Source: Frondihabitans sp. (lineage in GTDB: Bacteria > Actinomycetota > Actinomycetes > Actinomycetales > Microbacteriaceae). From it: 12,748 nt of DNA. The translations under genes and the position numbers were made by a program. Positions 5,948-12,748 of the stretch are shown piece after piece; position 1 is the stretch's first letter, and each line of letters starts with the position of its first letter. The stretch is from NCBI GenBank assembly GCA_025464735.1, contig JAODMX010000534.1, positions 1 through 12,748 of the forward strand, read 5' to 3'. The notes beneath the pieces were generated by a model, which had not been told where the DNA came from, made no database searches, and saw only the letters and a program-made list of their open reading frames with translations.

Positions 5948-7678
5948 TCAGCTCGATGCGGAATCATCGTTGGGCCGCCACAGCTCAATGCCGTCGGGCA
6001 GGGGGACGACGAGTTCGACATTGCGGTCGCGCTCGTTCCCCCGGAGGCCGTCGACCACCGACGCTGGCCGAGGCGACTCCTGCGGGTCGTTCGCCGCCAG
6101 TTCGCGCGAGAGCGAGGCGAGCGCGAGAGGATCCGCCGTGCTTCCATCCCAGACCGGATCGCCCAGACCGTCGACGATCGTTCCGAAAACCGACAGGGTC
6201 TCGTCACCGTTGTCGACGATTTCGATGGTGCGCACCTGCTGCGGCCAATCGATGTGCGACGCGGTCGCGATCTCCCAGAACCCGCCGCTCCCCCGCGTCC
6301 GCGGACGCGGCGTCACGGTGTTCTCGTGAGTGTGGCCGTTCACCCAGAGGACCACCTGCGGGCGCGCCAGGAGCGCCTCGACGACCTTCTTGCCCCCGAC
6401 GCGCCGGTGGAAGTCACCACCGAGACCGATGATCTCGTTGTCCATCGTCTCGCTCGTGTGGTGGCTCATGACAATGGTCAGCCGATGGGGCTCGGCGTCG
6501 AGGGTCTCTTCGAGCCAGCGGAATTGGCGCGCATCCACGGATCCGTTCGCCTCACCGTTCTCGTTCACGGAATCGAGCGCGATCAGCCGGATCGGTAGCG
6601 CGCCCCGGGCGACCGGAACGTCGGTGGCGTAGTACGCCGTGCCCTCTGCGCGGTTCTCCGCAGTGAAGCCGTGCCCCGCTGGCGTCCCGACGCTCTCCAA
6701 ATGCGCCGCAACGATGTCGGTGCGCTTGACGAGGCGGCGATCAGGATCCGGGGTCACCTTTCGCAGCGGCAGATCGTCGACGAGTGACCGGCGGGTGAGA
6801 ATGCGCTCGATGAAGTGCTTGACTTCTGAGCCGTCAGGCAGCCCGAGAGGCTTCTCCGATCCGATCGAGAGGTCGTCGAGGAGGGATCCGGGCGGGAAGT
6901 TGCCTGCGACGAGACCGTCGTGGTTGCCGTGGGCGGTGAACCACGGGAACGCGAGCCCTTCGGCGGTGAAGGGCCGGATGGCGGCCTCGAGGAGACCCGG
7001 AACGAGGGGGAATCCCCGGGCACGAAACATGTCTTCACCGCCAGACGCCCCGGATGGCGTGCCGCCCGGGTGCCAGTAGTGCGAGTCGTAGTGCTCGACG
7101 TCGCCGTCGGCGACCCCCTCGTACACGCCGAGGAGACCGCTGTCCGGGCGTATCTCGCCGCCGTCGAAGAGTCGAATCGCCCATCGCAGCTCGTTGAGCT
7201 GACAGTTGTCGGTTGCATCGCCCGTGCTGACTGCGAAAGCAAGCGGTTCGCCGGTCGCCGGCCCCACGCGCAAGGCGTTCACAGCCCGAATGGTCGACTC
7301 GGCGACCTGCACCGAGAGCAGCTCGTGCGCTCGATACGCCGCGCGGAACGGCGTCTGCGGCAGCTCGTCGAGCATCCGGTCGAGGAACTCGAAGCGGGAC
7401 GGCGACTGGGAGTCCTGGACGTGCACATCGGTGAACTGGACGAACGACGCGACAGGCCGCCGCGCCGACGGTCGCGGGGCCGACGGTCGCGGGGCCGACG
7501 ACGGGAGCTCGCCGACAGCGCCGCCGAGGTCTGTCCGCCGCTGGTAGGGCTCACCCGCTGCGACGACGTGACGACGGAAACCCGACTCGTCGGGGTCGCC
7601 ACGAAGGAAAATGCGGTCCAGGGTCGTGCCCGCGGGGTGCGACGACGGCAGGGCAGCCGCAGCACCGTCCGCAGTCAC
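5948..7678 (-). CDS. Metallophosphoesterase, TIGR03767 (PPA1498)-like
   Basis: Calcineurin-like phosphoesterase, 576 residues from GTG 7678. The start was chosen because GAGG, overlapping the hflX stop, lies eight bases upstream; the ORF further 5' only runs inside hflX in another frame. All five metal-site blocks are seen: FTDVHVQD (Asp84, His86), STGDATDN (Asp154), FTAHGNHDG (Asn252, His253), IVMSHHTS (His406) and VNGHTHEN (His449, His451). Long inserts separate them, as described for the PPA1498 family of actinobacteria. Members usually carry a Tat signal peptide; none is present here, so a cytoplasmic location is inferred. A Ser/Ala/Pro/Arg linker (about residues 60-75) arises from a 15-bp tandem repeat. 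The substrate is unknown. It follows hflX by ten bases and is probably cotranscribed with it. Confidence 0.85.
   Translation of the reverse strand: MTADGAAAALPSSHPAGTTLDRIFLRGDPDESGFRRHVVAAGEPYQRRTDLGGAVGELPSSAPRPSAPRPSARRPVASFVQFTDVHVQDSQSPSRFEFLDRMLDELPQTPFRAAYRAHELLSVQVAESTIRAVNALRVGPATGEPLAFAVSTGDATDNCQLNELRWAIRLFDGGEIRPDSGLLGVYEGVADGDVEHYDSHYWHPGGTPSGASGGEDMFRARGFPLVPGLLEAAIRPFTAEGLAFPWFTAHGNHDGLVAGNFPPGSLLDDLSIGSEKPLGLPDGSEVKHFIERILTRRSLVDDLPLRKVTPDPDRRLVKRTDIVAAHLESVGTPAGHGFTAENRAEGTAYYATDVPVARGALPIRLIALDSVNENGEANGSVDARQFRWLEETLDAEPHRLTIVMSHHTSETMDNEIIGLGGDFHRRVGGKKVVEALLARPQVVLWVNGHTHENTVTPRPRTRGSGGFWEIATASHIDWPQQVRTIEIVDNGDETLSVFGTIVDGLGDPVWDGSTADPLALASLSRELAANDPQESPRPASVVDGLRGNERDRNVELVVPLPDGIELWRPNDDSASS
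7466..7500. repeat. 15-bp tandem repeat in the phosphoesterase linker
   Basis: CGACGGTCGCGGGGC occurs twice in perfect tandem (7466-7480, 7481-7495), followed by five bases of a third copy. Being a multiple of three it stays in frame and encodes a repeating Ala-Pro-Arg-Pro-Ser unit between the N-terminus and the FTDVH block. It may vary in copy number between strains. Confidence 0.8.
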
Positions 7679-7688
7679 GACCGGTGCC

Positions 7689-9239
7689 TCAACCGGCGAA
7701 CTCTTGCAGAGCGCCGGCGTCCTGCGGGTAGACCCGTGCGGTGACGCGCGTGCCCTCCGGCAGATACTCGACATCGACGACGCGACCGATGTCATGGATC
7801 CGCGCGACGATCTCACCACGGTCGTACGGCACCAGGAGATCGAGTTCGACTTCCGGCCGCGGCAGGATCTCGGCGAGACGAGCCCTCAGTTCGTCAATGC
7901 CCTCGCCCGTGCGCGCAGAAACAAAGACCGCGTCGGGCACCATCCCTTGCAGCACCAGACGCTGGCTTTCGTCGATCAGGTCGCTCTTGTTGAAGACGAC
8001 GACCTCGGGGATGTCGCGCCCATCGACCTCGCTGATGACCTCACGCACCGTTGCGAGCTGAGCTGCCGGATCCGGATGCGAACCATCGACCACGTGGACG
8101 ATGACATCGCTGTCGGCGACCTCCTCGAGCGTGGAGCGGAACGCCTCGACCAGCTGATGGGGCAGGTTGCGCACGAACCCGACGGTGTCGGCGTAGGTGA
8201 ACGGTCGCCCGTCGTCGGTCATGCTCTTGCGCACGGTCGCGTCGAGGGTCGCGAACAGGGCGTTCTCGACCAGGACTCCGGCGCGCGTGAGCCGGTTGAG
8301 CAGGCTCGACTTGCCGGCGTTGGTGTACCCGGCGATCGCGACGCTCGGCACGGTGTTGCGCACGCGGTTGGCGCGCTTCGCCACGCGAGCAGGCTTCATC
8401 TCCTTGATCTTCTTGCGGAGGATGGCCATGCGGGTGTGAATGCGGCGACGATCGAGCTCGATCTTCGTCTCACCAGGGCCACGCGAGCCCATGCCGTTGC
8501 CCGCGCCCACCTGACCACCGGCCTGGCGGGACATCGACTCACCCCAACCACGGAGGCGGGGAAGCAGGTATTCCAGCTGGGCCAGTTCGACCTGCGCTTT
8601 GCCTTCGCGGCTCTTGGCGTGCTGGCTGAAGATGTCGAGGATCACGGCCGTCCGGTCGATTACCTTGACCTTCACCACGTCTTCGAGCGCGCGCCGCTGA
8701 CTCGGGGCCAGCTCGGTGTCGGCGATCACCGTGTCGGCTCCGAGAGCCAGCACAGTGTTCTTGAGCTCGATCGCCTTGCCGGAACCGAGATAGGTGCTGG
8801 GATCGGGATGCGGGCGCCGCTGAAGAAGGCCGTCGAGCACGACCGCGCCGGCCGTCTCGGCAAGGGCGGCCAGCTCGCGGAGGCTGTTCTCGGCATCCTG
8901 CAGGGTGCCCTGCGAGTAGACGCCGATCAGCACGACGTTCTCGAGCTGAAGCTGCCGGTACTCGACCTCGGTGATGTCCTGCAGTTCGGTCGACAACCCG
9001 GCCACGCGCCGGAGCGCCTGCCGGTCTTCGAGGTCGAACTGGTCGCCGTCGTCTGACGGGGTGCCCTGGTAATCGTGGGTCCCGTTCTTCTGGGGCACGC
9101 CCTGGGTTTGGATCGCCTGGGCGGGCGAGAAGACACTCAGCCCAGCGCGCGACGAAGCATTGCCCAGAATGCGGTCGACGACGTCGTCGCTCTCCTGACG
9201 CTCCGTGGGAGTGCTGCTTGGCTCTGTCATTGCAGTCAC
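7689..9239 (-). CDS. hflX: Ribosome-associated GTPase HflX
   Basis: 516-residue GTPase that binds the 50S subunit and splits or rescues stalled ribosomes. The HflX N-terminal nucleotide-binding domain covers about 98-200 (VVLIGVYS ... [12 protein letters not shown] ... [15 protein letters not shown]). The coiled linker covers 205-290, with [14 protein letters not shown], a [15 protein letters not shown] glycine-rich turn and a basic helix. The G domain has G1 GYTNAGKSS (304-312), G2 TLDAT (331-335), G3 DTVGF (351-355), G4 NKSD (417-420) and G5 SARTGEG (441-447). The first about 95 residues are an actinobacterial-type acidic extension. The start is GTG 9239 with AAAGG six bases upstream; an in-frame ATG at 9230 is the alternative. 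It is divergent from the methyltransferase gene, 32 bases away, and upstream of the phosphoesterase gene. Confidence 0.97.
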   Translation of the reverse strand: MTAMTEPSSTPTERQESDDVVDRILGNASSRAGLSVFSPAQAIQTQGVPQKNGTHDYQGTPSDDGDQFDLEDRQALRRVAGLSTELQDITEVEYRQLQLENVVLIGVYSQGTLQDAENSLRELAALAETAGAVVLDGLLQRRPHPDPSTYLGSGKAIELKNTVLALGADTVIADTELAPSQRRALEDVVKVKVIDRTAVILDIFSQHAKSREGKAQVELAQLEYLLPRLRGWGESMSRQAGGQVGAGNGMGSRGPGETKIELDRRRIHTRMAILRKKIKEMKPARVAKRANRVRNTVPSVAIAGYTNAGKSSLLNRLTRAGVLVENALFATLDATVRKSMTDDGRPFTYADTVGFVRNLPHQLVEAFRSTLEEVADSDVIVHVVDGSHPDPAAQLATVREVISEVDGRDIPEVVVFNKSDLIDESQRLVLQGMVPDAVFVSARTGEGIDELRARLAEILPRPEVELDLLVPYDRGEIVARIHDIGRVVDVEYLPEGTRVTARVYPQDAGALQEFAG

Positions 9240-9272
9240 ATTAGACCTTTCAGGTTCGATAATCTGGGGGGA
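9235..9272 (+). promoter_or_regulatory. Promoter of the methyltransferase gene, overlapping the hflX promoter
   Basis: GTCACA (9235-9240, 4 of 6 to TTGACA) and GATAAT (9258-9263) are 17 bases apart. Read as TANNNT, TAATCT (9260-9265) is followed by six bases and then ATG 9272, so the transcript may be leaderless. The minus strand reads GATTAT (9264..9259) at the same place, a candidate -10 for hflX, with a leader of about 13 bases containing AAAGG. The two -10 elements share the same bases. Confidence 0.5.
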
Positions 9273-9880
9273 TGGCCAGCGACCACTACTTCTCGTCGAA
9301 GCCGTCCAGCGCGCTCAAACCTCGAGAGATCGAGGTCTCGCTCGCCGGGCGCACGCTGTCGCTGGCTACTGCCGCGGGAGTCTTCAGCCCGCAGCGGCTG
9401 GACCAGGGCACTCGAGTGCTCCTGGAATCGATGCCGACTCCACCGAGTGACGGCATTTTCTTGGATGTGGGATGCGGGTGGGGGCCAATCGCCCTCACTC
9501 TCGCGCTGCTTTCGCCCGACGCCACCATCTGGGCGGTCGACGTGAACGAGCGGGTGCTCGATCTCCTTCGCGAGAACGCTGCTCGCGCCGGCGCCGCTAA
9601 CATCAACGCTGCCCTGCCTGGCGATGTTCCTGACGACGTGGTCTTCGACGGGATCTGGTCGAACCCGCCGATCCGTGTCGGCAAAGACGCCCTGCACGAC
9701 ATCCTGTCGCTGTGGCTGCCCCGGCTGGGGATCGACATGGAGGCGTACCTGGTCGTCGCGAAGAACCTCGGTTCAGACTCTCTGCAGAAGTGGCTGAACG
9801 AAACTCTGGGCGACGTCATCGAGGTCGAGCGAGAGTCGACTTCGAAGGGATACCGAGTGCTCCGGGCGACGCGTCTGTAA
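9272..9880 (+). CDS. Class I SAM-dependent methyltransferase, YbxB/RsmC small domain
   Basis: 202-residue protein of the RsmC/RlmG (COG2813, MTS) family in its single-domain YbxB-like form. Such enzymes methylate guanine N2 in ribosomal RNA; the target here is unknown. It opens with DHYFSSKPSS, typical of the family, then GVFSPQRLDQGTRVLL (36-51). The SAM-binding motif I is FLDVGCGWGPIALTLA (63-78), the acidic residue after strand 2 is Asp90 (WAVDVNE), and the N6/N2-type catalytic motif is SNPPIRVG (130-137; NPPF is commoner). The ATG at 9272 has no separate Shine-Dalgarno other than a G-run touching it, and is likely leaderless. It is the only plus-strand gene between lexA and the right edge, divergent from hflX and convergent with dapF. 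Confidence 0.88.
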   Translation: MASDHYFSSKPSSALKPREIEVSLAGRTLSLATAAGVFSPQRLDQGTRVLLESMPTPPSDGIFLDVGCGWGPIALTLALLSPDATIWAVDVNERVLDLLRENAARAGAANINAALPGDVPDDVVFDGIWSNPPIRVGKDALHDILSLWLPRLGIDMEAYLVVAKNLGSDSLQKWLNETLGDVIEVERESTSKGYRVLRATRL

Positions 9881-9929
9881 CGACGTCGGGTGAGTGGGGG
9901 CGGGCCCGCTGGAGAAACGGACGACCGTA

Positions 9930-9944
9930 TGACCCCGGGGGTCA
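9930..9944. repeat. 15-bp perfect dyad TGACCCC-G-GGGGTCA
   Basis: Seven bases on each side of a central G are perfectly symmetrical. The centre allows no RNA loop without opening C-G pairs, so as RNA it would be a 5-bp stem at most; as DNA it resembles a binding site for a dimeric regulator. It lies 50 bases after the methyltransferase stop with no obvious promoter beside it on the plus strand. Confidence 0.6.
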
Positions 9945-9946
9945 CC

Positions 9947-9970
9947 TCAGATGTAGATGTAGGACTTCAT
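9947..9970 (-). CDS. Possible seven-codon leaderless micro-ORF (MKSYIYI)
   Basis: ATG AAG TCC TAC ATC TAC ATC TGA on the minus strand encodes MKSYIYI. TAGGCT (9982..9977, TANNNT) is exactly six bases upstream of the ATG, the same arrangement as at hisC and the methyltransferase gene. The core is a tandem hexamer (GATGTA on the plus strand). Downstream on this strand lie the dyad at 9930-9944 and then the antisense of the methyltransferase gene, so it could start an antisense or leader RNA. No -35 of good quality was found. Coding status is uncertain; it could be chance. Confidence 0.25.
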   Translation of the reverse strand: MKSYIYI

Positions 9971-10002
9971 GTCTCAAGCCTAGCGCGAGCGACGCTCGAG
10001 AC
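9971..10002 (-). terminator. Hairpin downstream of dapF, possible terminator
   Basis: GTCTCGAGC (10002..9994) pairs with GCTTGAGAC (9979..9971) on the minus strand over 9 bp with one G-U pair and a 14-base loop; an alternative CGAGC/GCTCG hairpin lies within. It starts 16 bases after the dapF stop. No T-run follows, so intrinsic termination would be weak. Its 3' arm abuts the micro-ORF start. Confidence 0.4.
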
Positions 10003-10018
10003 GCCAGGGCACGACGCG

Positions 10019-10897
10019 TCACACGGCAAGTTCGCCCGTGTACACGAGCTCAGCCGGGCCACTGAGCGAGACATGCTCGCCGTCCTCGGTGGCGAACATC
10101 CGCACCCCCACGGTGCCCCCTGGCACGTCGACCCTCCAGTTGTCTGGGGCGCCCTCGCCAGCCCAGTACCGTGTCGCGAGGGCAGCCGCGGCTGCACCCG
10201 TACCGCAGGACAGCGTCTCACCGCTGCCGCGCTCGTGGACGCGCATCCTGATGCGACCGACGCCGTCGGCGACCAGCGGCTCCTCGGGAACGACGAACTC
10301 GACGTTCACCCCGTCGACCGGGATCGGCTCCACGGTCGGAGCGGCCGAGAGATCGATCCGCTCCAGCTCATCGGCCCCGGCGAGGGCCACAACCACGTGC
10401 GGGTTGCCGACGCTGATACCGAGTCCGGGCCGCGCGGCATGAAGCTCGCGAGCTCGCACCTCGGGCTCGCCGCCGTCGAGCCGCCAGCGCCCCAGATCGA
10501 CCTGGAAACCCGAACGATTCCGCTGCACGTCACGCACGCCTGCACGCGTGCCAACAGAGAGGGTCTCGCCGGGCTCGAGCGTCGCAAGGCCCTGCTCGAT
10601 CAAGTAGGCCGCGAAGACCCGGATCCCGTTGCCGCACATTTCGGCGACGCTGCCGTCAGCGTTGTGATAGTCCATGAACCACTCGGCACCGTCGTCCTCG
10701 GCCAGGGTGGCGGCACCCTCCGGGTGGTGTTCACTCCGCACCGCCCGGATCACACCGTCACCCCCGACGCCGAAGCGCCGGTCAGCTATCGCCCGGATAC
10801 GTTCGGGCGTGAGATCGAAAGAACCATCGGGGTCGGAGAACAGCACGAAGTCGTTGCCGGTGCCCTGACCCTTGGTGAAATGGACGGTAGTGGTCAC
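10019..10897 (-). CDS. dapF: Diaminopimelate epimerase
   Basis: PLP-independent epimerase converting LL- to meso-diaminopimelate for lysine and peptidoglycan synthesis. 292 residues from GTG 10897 ([20 protein letters not shown]). The two-cysteine active site is complete: Cys88 in [11 protein letters not shown] and Cys231 in [11 protein letters not shown]. Family motifs KGQGTGNDF (9-17), [11 protein letters not shown] (40-50), HNADGS (78-83), SVGNPHVVV (162-170) and [12 protein letters not shown] (221-232) are present. The start GTGA overlaps the miaA stop by four bases and no good ribosome site precedes it, so it is probably translated by coupling. The same ORF could be opened further upstream, but that would lie inside miaA. 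It is the last gene of miaB-miaA-dapF, a standard actinobacterial order. Confidence 0.97.
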   Translation of the reverse strand: MTTTVHFTKGQGTGNDFVLFSDPDGSFDLTPERIRAIADRRFGVGGDGVIRAVRSEHHPEGAATLAEDDGAEWFMDYHNADGSVAEMCGNGIRVFAAYLIEQGLATLEPGETLSVGTRAGVRDVQRNRSGFQVDLGRWRLDGGEPEVRARELHAARPGLGISVGNPHVVVALAGADELERIDLSAAPTVEPIPVDGVNVEFVVPEEPLVADGVGRIRMRVHERGSGETLSCGTGAAAAALATRYWAGEGAPDNWRVDVPGGTVGVRMFATEDGEHVSLSGPAELVYTGELAV

Positions 10898-11847
10898 GGC
10901 AGAAGTGTATCGGCGGCCGCGGAGACAGCCTGCACATCGCCCGTACGCGACCAGGCGACTCGCGGATATCGCTTGAACCAACTCACCTGCCGACGTGCGT
11001 AACGCCTAGTGAGCCCCTTCGTCGCCTCGCGCGCTTCGTTGTCGGTGAACTCGCCCCGCAGCTGCGCAATCGCCTGCGCGTACCCGATCGCCCTGCTGGC
11101 GGTGACACCGCGCTCGAGGCCGTGGCCGAGGAGACCCTCCACCTCGGAGAGCAGCCCGTCGCGCCACATGGCATCGACGCGAGCGTCGAGCCGCGGTACG
11201 AGCACGGCCCGCTCCTCCTCGATCCCGAAGAACCGGACGTCGCGCCAGGTCGGAGCGTCGTCGGGAAGCCCCACCGCGAAGGGCTCCCCCGTGATCTCAC
11301 CAACCTCGAGGGCACGCACGAGTCGTCGTCCGTTGTGCGCGCCAATGGCCGATGCAGCCGCGGGATCTCGATGGCTGAGCAGGGCGTACAGAGCACCGGT
11401 TCCCTGCTCCTCCAGCATCACCTCGTACCGATGTCGCACCGCGGCGTCCGTGCCCGGAAAACTGAAGTCGAAAACCACTCCGGAGATGTAGAGACCGGAG
11501 CCACCGACGAGGATCGGCAGATGGCCCCGACCGAGGATCGCGTCGATCACCTCTCGGCCGCGGCGCTGGTACCACTCGACGCTGGCCTCCTCGGTCACGT
11601 CGAGCTCGTCGAAGAGGTGGTGAGCGATGCCCCTGCGGTCGGCCAGGGGAACCTTCGCCGTGCCGATGTCCATGCCCCTGTAGAGCTGCATGGCGTCGGC
11701 GTTCACGATCTCGGCGCGGACGCCGCTCGCTTCAAGCTCGTCGGCGAGGTCGAGGGCGAATGTCGACTTGCCGGTGCCGGTCGCGCCGACGACCGCGGCC
11801 ACGGGTGGTCGACGCGACGTGTCAGCGCTGGTTGTCGGACGGGTCAT
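10894..11847 (-). CDS. miaA: tRNA dimethylallyltransferase
   Basis: Adds dimethylallyl to N6 of A37 in tRNAs that read codons starting with U; MiaB then thiomethylates the product. 317 residues from ATG 11847. Seen: P-loop [12 protein letters not shown] (18-29), [19 protein letters not shown] (48-65; Asp51 is the expected catalytic residue), HHLFDELD (76-83), [11 protein letters not shown] (114-124), [12 protein letters not shown] (247-258) and [14 protein letters not shown] (280-293). The start overlaps the miaB 3' end by 26 bases. A GTG fifteen codons further in (VAAVVGATG) is an alternative start, which would leave almost no residues before the P-loop strand. The C-terminus overlaps dapF by four bases. 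Confidence 0.97.
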   Translation of the reverse strand: MTRPTTSADTSRRPPVAAVVGATGTGKSTFALDLADELEASGVRAEIVNADAMQLYRGMDIGTAKVPLADRRGIAHHLFDELDVTEEASVEWYQRRGREVIDAILGRGHLPILVGGSGLYISGVVFDFSFPGTDAAVRHRYEVMLEEQGTGALYALLSHRDPAAASAIGAHNGRRLVRALEVGEITGEPFAVGLPDDAPTWRDVRFFGIEEERAVLVPRLDARVDAMWRDGLLSEVEGLLGHGLERGVTASRAIGYAQAIAQLRGEFTDNEAREATKGLTRRYARRQVSWFKRYPRVAWSRTGDVQAVSAAADTLLP

Positions 11848-12748
11848 AGATCGGAGTCGTCTCCACGCGAAGCGTCGGGAACCCCAGCGAGACTTTGGCC
11901 GCGCTTGCCGAGCCCGTCGCCGTCGCCGTCGAGCCAGAGTGGGCCGGAACGGCGCAGGAGGCTGCGTCCTGGTTCTCCCAGGCATCACCCGCGCGCGTTC
12001 GCCGAACCCTGTACGGCGTCGCCTCGGTTGCGTCGGCGAGGAGGAAGAACGGCTTCGCGTCGGTGACCTCGACCGTGACGACATCTCCGGGCCGCGGCGC
12101 CTGGGCTCCTTCGGGCACCTCGAAATGAACGAGTCGGGAGTCTTCGGCACGACCGGACAGGCGATGGGTCGCTCGGTCTTTGCGCCCCTCGCCCGTCGCG
12201 ACGAGCACCTCGACCGTGCGGCCGATCTGGGCTTGGTTCTCTTCGGCGGAAATGCGGTCTTGGAGGGCGGCGAGACGTTCGTAACGCTCCTGAACGACCT
12301 CTTTGCTGATCTGGTCGGGCAACGTCGCGGCGGGGGTACCCGGCCGAATGGAGTACTGGAAGGTGAAGGCGCTGGCGAAGCGGGCCTCCTCGACCACGCG
12401 AAGAGTGTCGCGGAAATCGTCTTCGGTCTCGCCCGGGAACCCGACGATGATGTCGGTGCTGATCGCGGCGTTGGGAATCTTGTCCCTCACCCGATCCAGG
12501 ATCCCAAGGAACTTCTCGCTCCGGTAGCTCCGCCTCATCGCCTTGAGAATGCGATCCGACCCCGACTGAAGCGGCATATGGAGCTGCGGCATGACGGTGG
12601 GTGTCTCGGCCATGGCGTCGATCACGTCGTCAGTGAAAGCCGCGGGATGAGGGCTGGTGAACCTGATCCTCTCCAGACCCTCGATCGAGCCCGCCGACCG
12701 GAGCAACTTGGCGAAGGCGCCGCGGTCGCCGAACTCGACACCGTAGGA
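11822..12748 (-). CDS. miaB: tRNA-2-methylthio-N6-dimethylallyladenosine synthase, 3' part
   Basis: Radical-SAM methylthiotransferase acting on i6A37 of tRNA, the partner step to MiaA. The 308 visible residues begin [17 protein letters not shown] at the right edge; the 5' part with the iron-sulfur cysteines is outside the window. Family marks: [57 protein letters not shown] and [12 protein letters not shown], followed by a TRAM domain ([27 protein letters not shown] ... PGDVVTVEV). After TRAM there is an Ala/Ser-rich extension of about 70 residues ending IYDPSDNQR, which I take as a lineage-specific disordered tail. It is the first visible gene of the overlapping miaB-miaA-dapF cluster. Confidence 0.96.
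   Translation of the reverse strand, partial: SYGVEFGDRGAFAKLLRSAGSIEGLERIRFTSPHPAAFTDDVIDAMAETPTVMPQLHMPLQSGSDRILKAMRRSYRSEKFLGILDRVRDKIPNAAISTDIIVGFPGETEDDFRDTLRVVEEARFASAFTFQYSIRPGTPAATLPDQISKEVVQERYERLAALQDRISAEENQAQIGRTVEVLVATGEGRKDRATHRLSGRAEDSRLVHFEVPEGAQAPRPGDVVTVEVTDAKPFFLLADATEATPYRVRRTRAGDAWENQDAASCAVPAHSGSTATATGSASAAKVSLGFPTLRVETTPIYDPSDNQR

Noticed and set aside
7679..7819. N-terminal extension of the phosphoesterase to an ATG at 7819
   Set aside because: The extra residues lie wholly within or next to the hflX 3' end in another frame, are Ser/Arg-rich without family likeness, and a ribosome site supports GTG 7678.
7611..9056. Long plus-strand ORF (481 codons) antisense to hflX, and similar long ORFs antisense to metE, the phosphoesterase gene and dapF
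   Set aside because: High-GC DNA gives long open antisense frames. The translations show no domain, and the opposite strands carry clear conserved proteins.

Overview
The window is about 12.7 kb of high-GC DNA with dense coding, short gaps, frequent GTG starts and several 4-base start/stop overlaps. The proteins and gene order (miaB-miaA-dapF ... hflX ... lexA, LysM gene, hisC) point to an actinobacterium, most likely family Microbacteriaceae. That placement is inferred from gene content and was not tested by a search. No mobile element, CRISPR array, rRNA or tRNA gene was seen.

Layout, left to right. (1) 1-684, minus: 5' part of hisC, cut by the window edge, with a probable leaderless promoter. 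(2) 685-909: intergenic stretch with a large 25-bp imperfect inverted repeat. (3) 910-1404, minus: small membrane protein with a LysM domain, like mycobacterial ChiZ and Bacillus YneA, divergent from lexA (1698-2405, plus). The 293-bp gap between them holds two LexA (SOS) boxes, a promoter for each direction, and a perfect 16-bp inverted repeat at the predicted start of the LysM transcript. (4) 2422-2456: strong bidirectional terminator between the convergent lexA and metE. (5) 2498-5745, minus: metF-metE, overlapping by 4 bases, behind a structured 200-bp leader. (6) 5948-7678 and 7689-9239, minus: hflX followed by a metallophosphoesterase gene, 10 bases apart. (7) 9272-9880, plus: YbxB/RsmC-type methyltransferase, divergent from hflX with overlapping -10 elements. 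(8) 9881-10018: short intergenic region with two dyads and a possible seven-codon leaderless ORF. (9) 10019 to the right edge, minus: miaB-miaA-dapF, each gene overlapping the next.

Three functional themes appear. SOS control: lexA and the LysM cell-envelope protein are probably co-repressed by LexA, giving a damage-induced division or cell-wall checkpoint. Methionine synthesis: metF makes 5-methyl-THF and metE uses it to methylate homocysteine, probably under leader control. RNA modification and housekeeping: miaA/miaB modify tRNA A37, hflX acts on ribosomes, dapF makes meso-diaminopimelate.

The window is mostly ordinary core chromosome. The unexplained material is intergenic: the 798-859 inverted repeat, the 1451-1494 hairpin, the metFE leader, and the 9930-10002 dyads with their micro-ORF.
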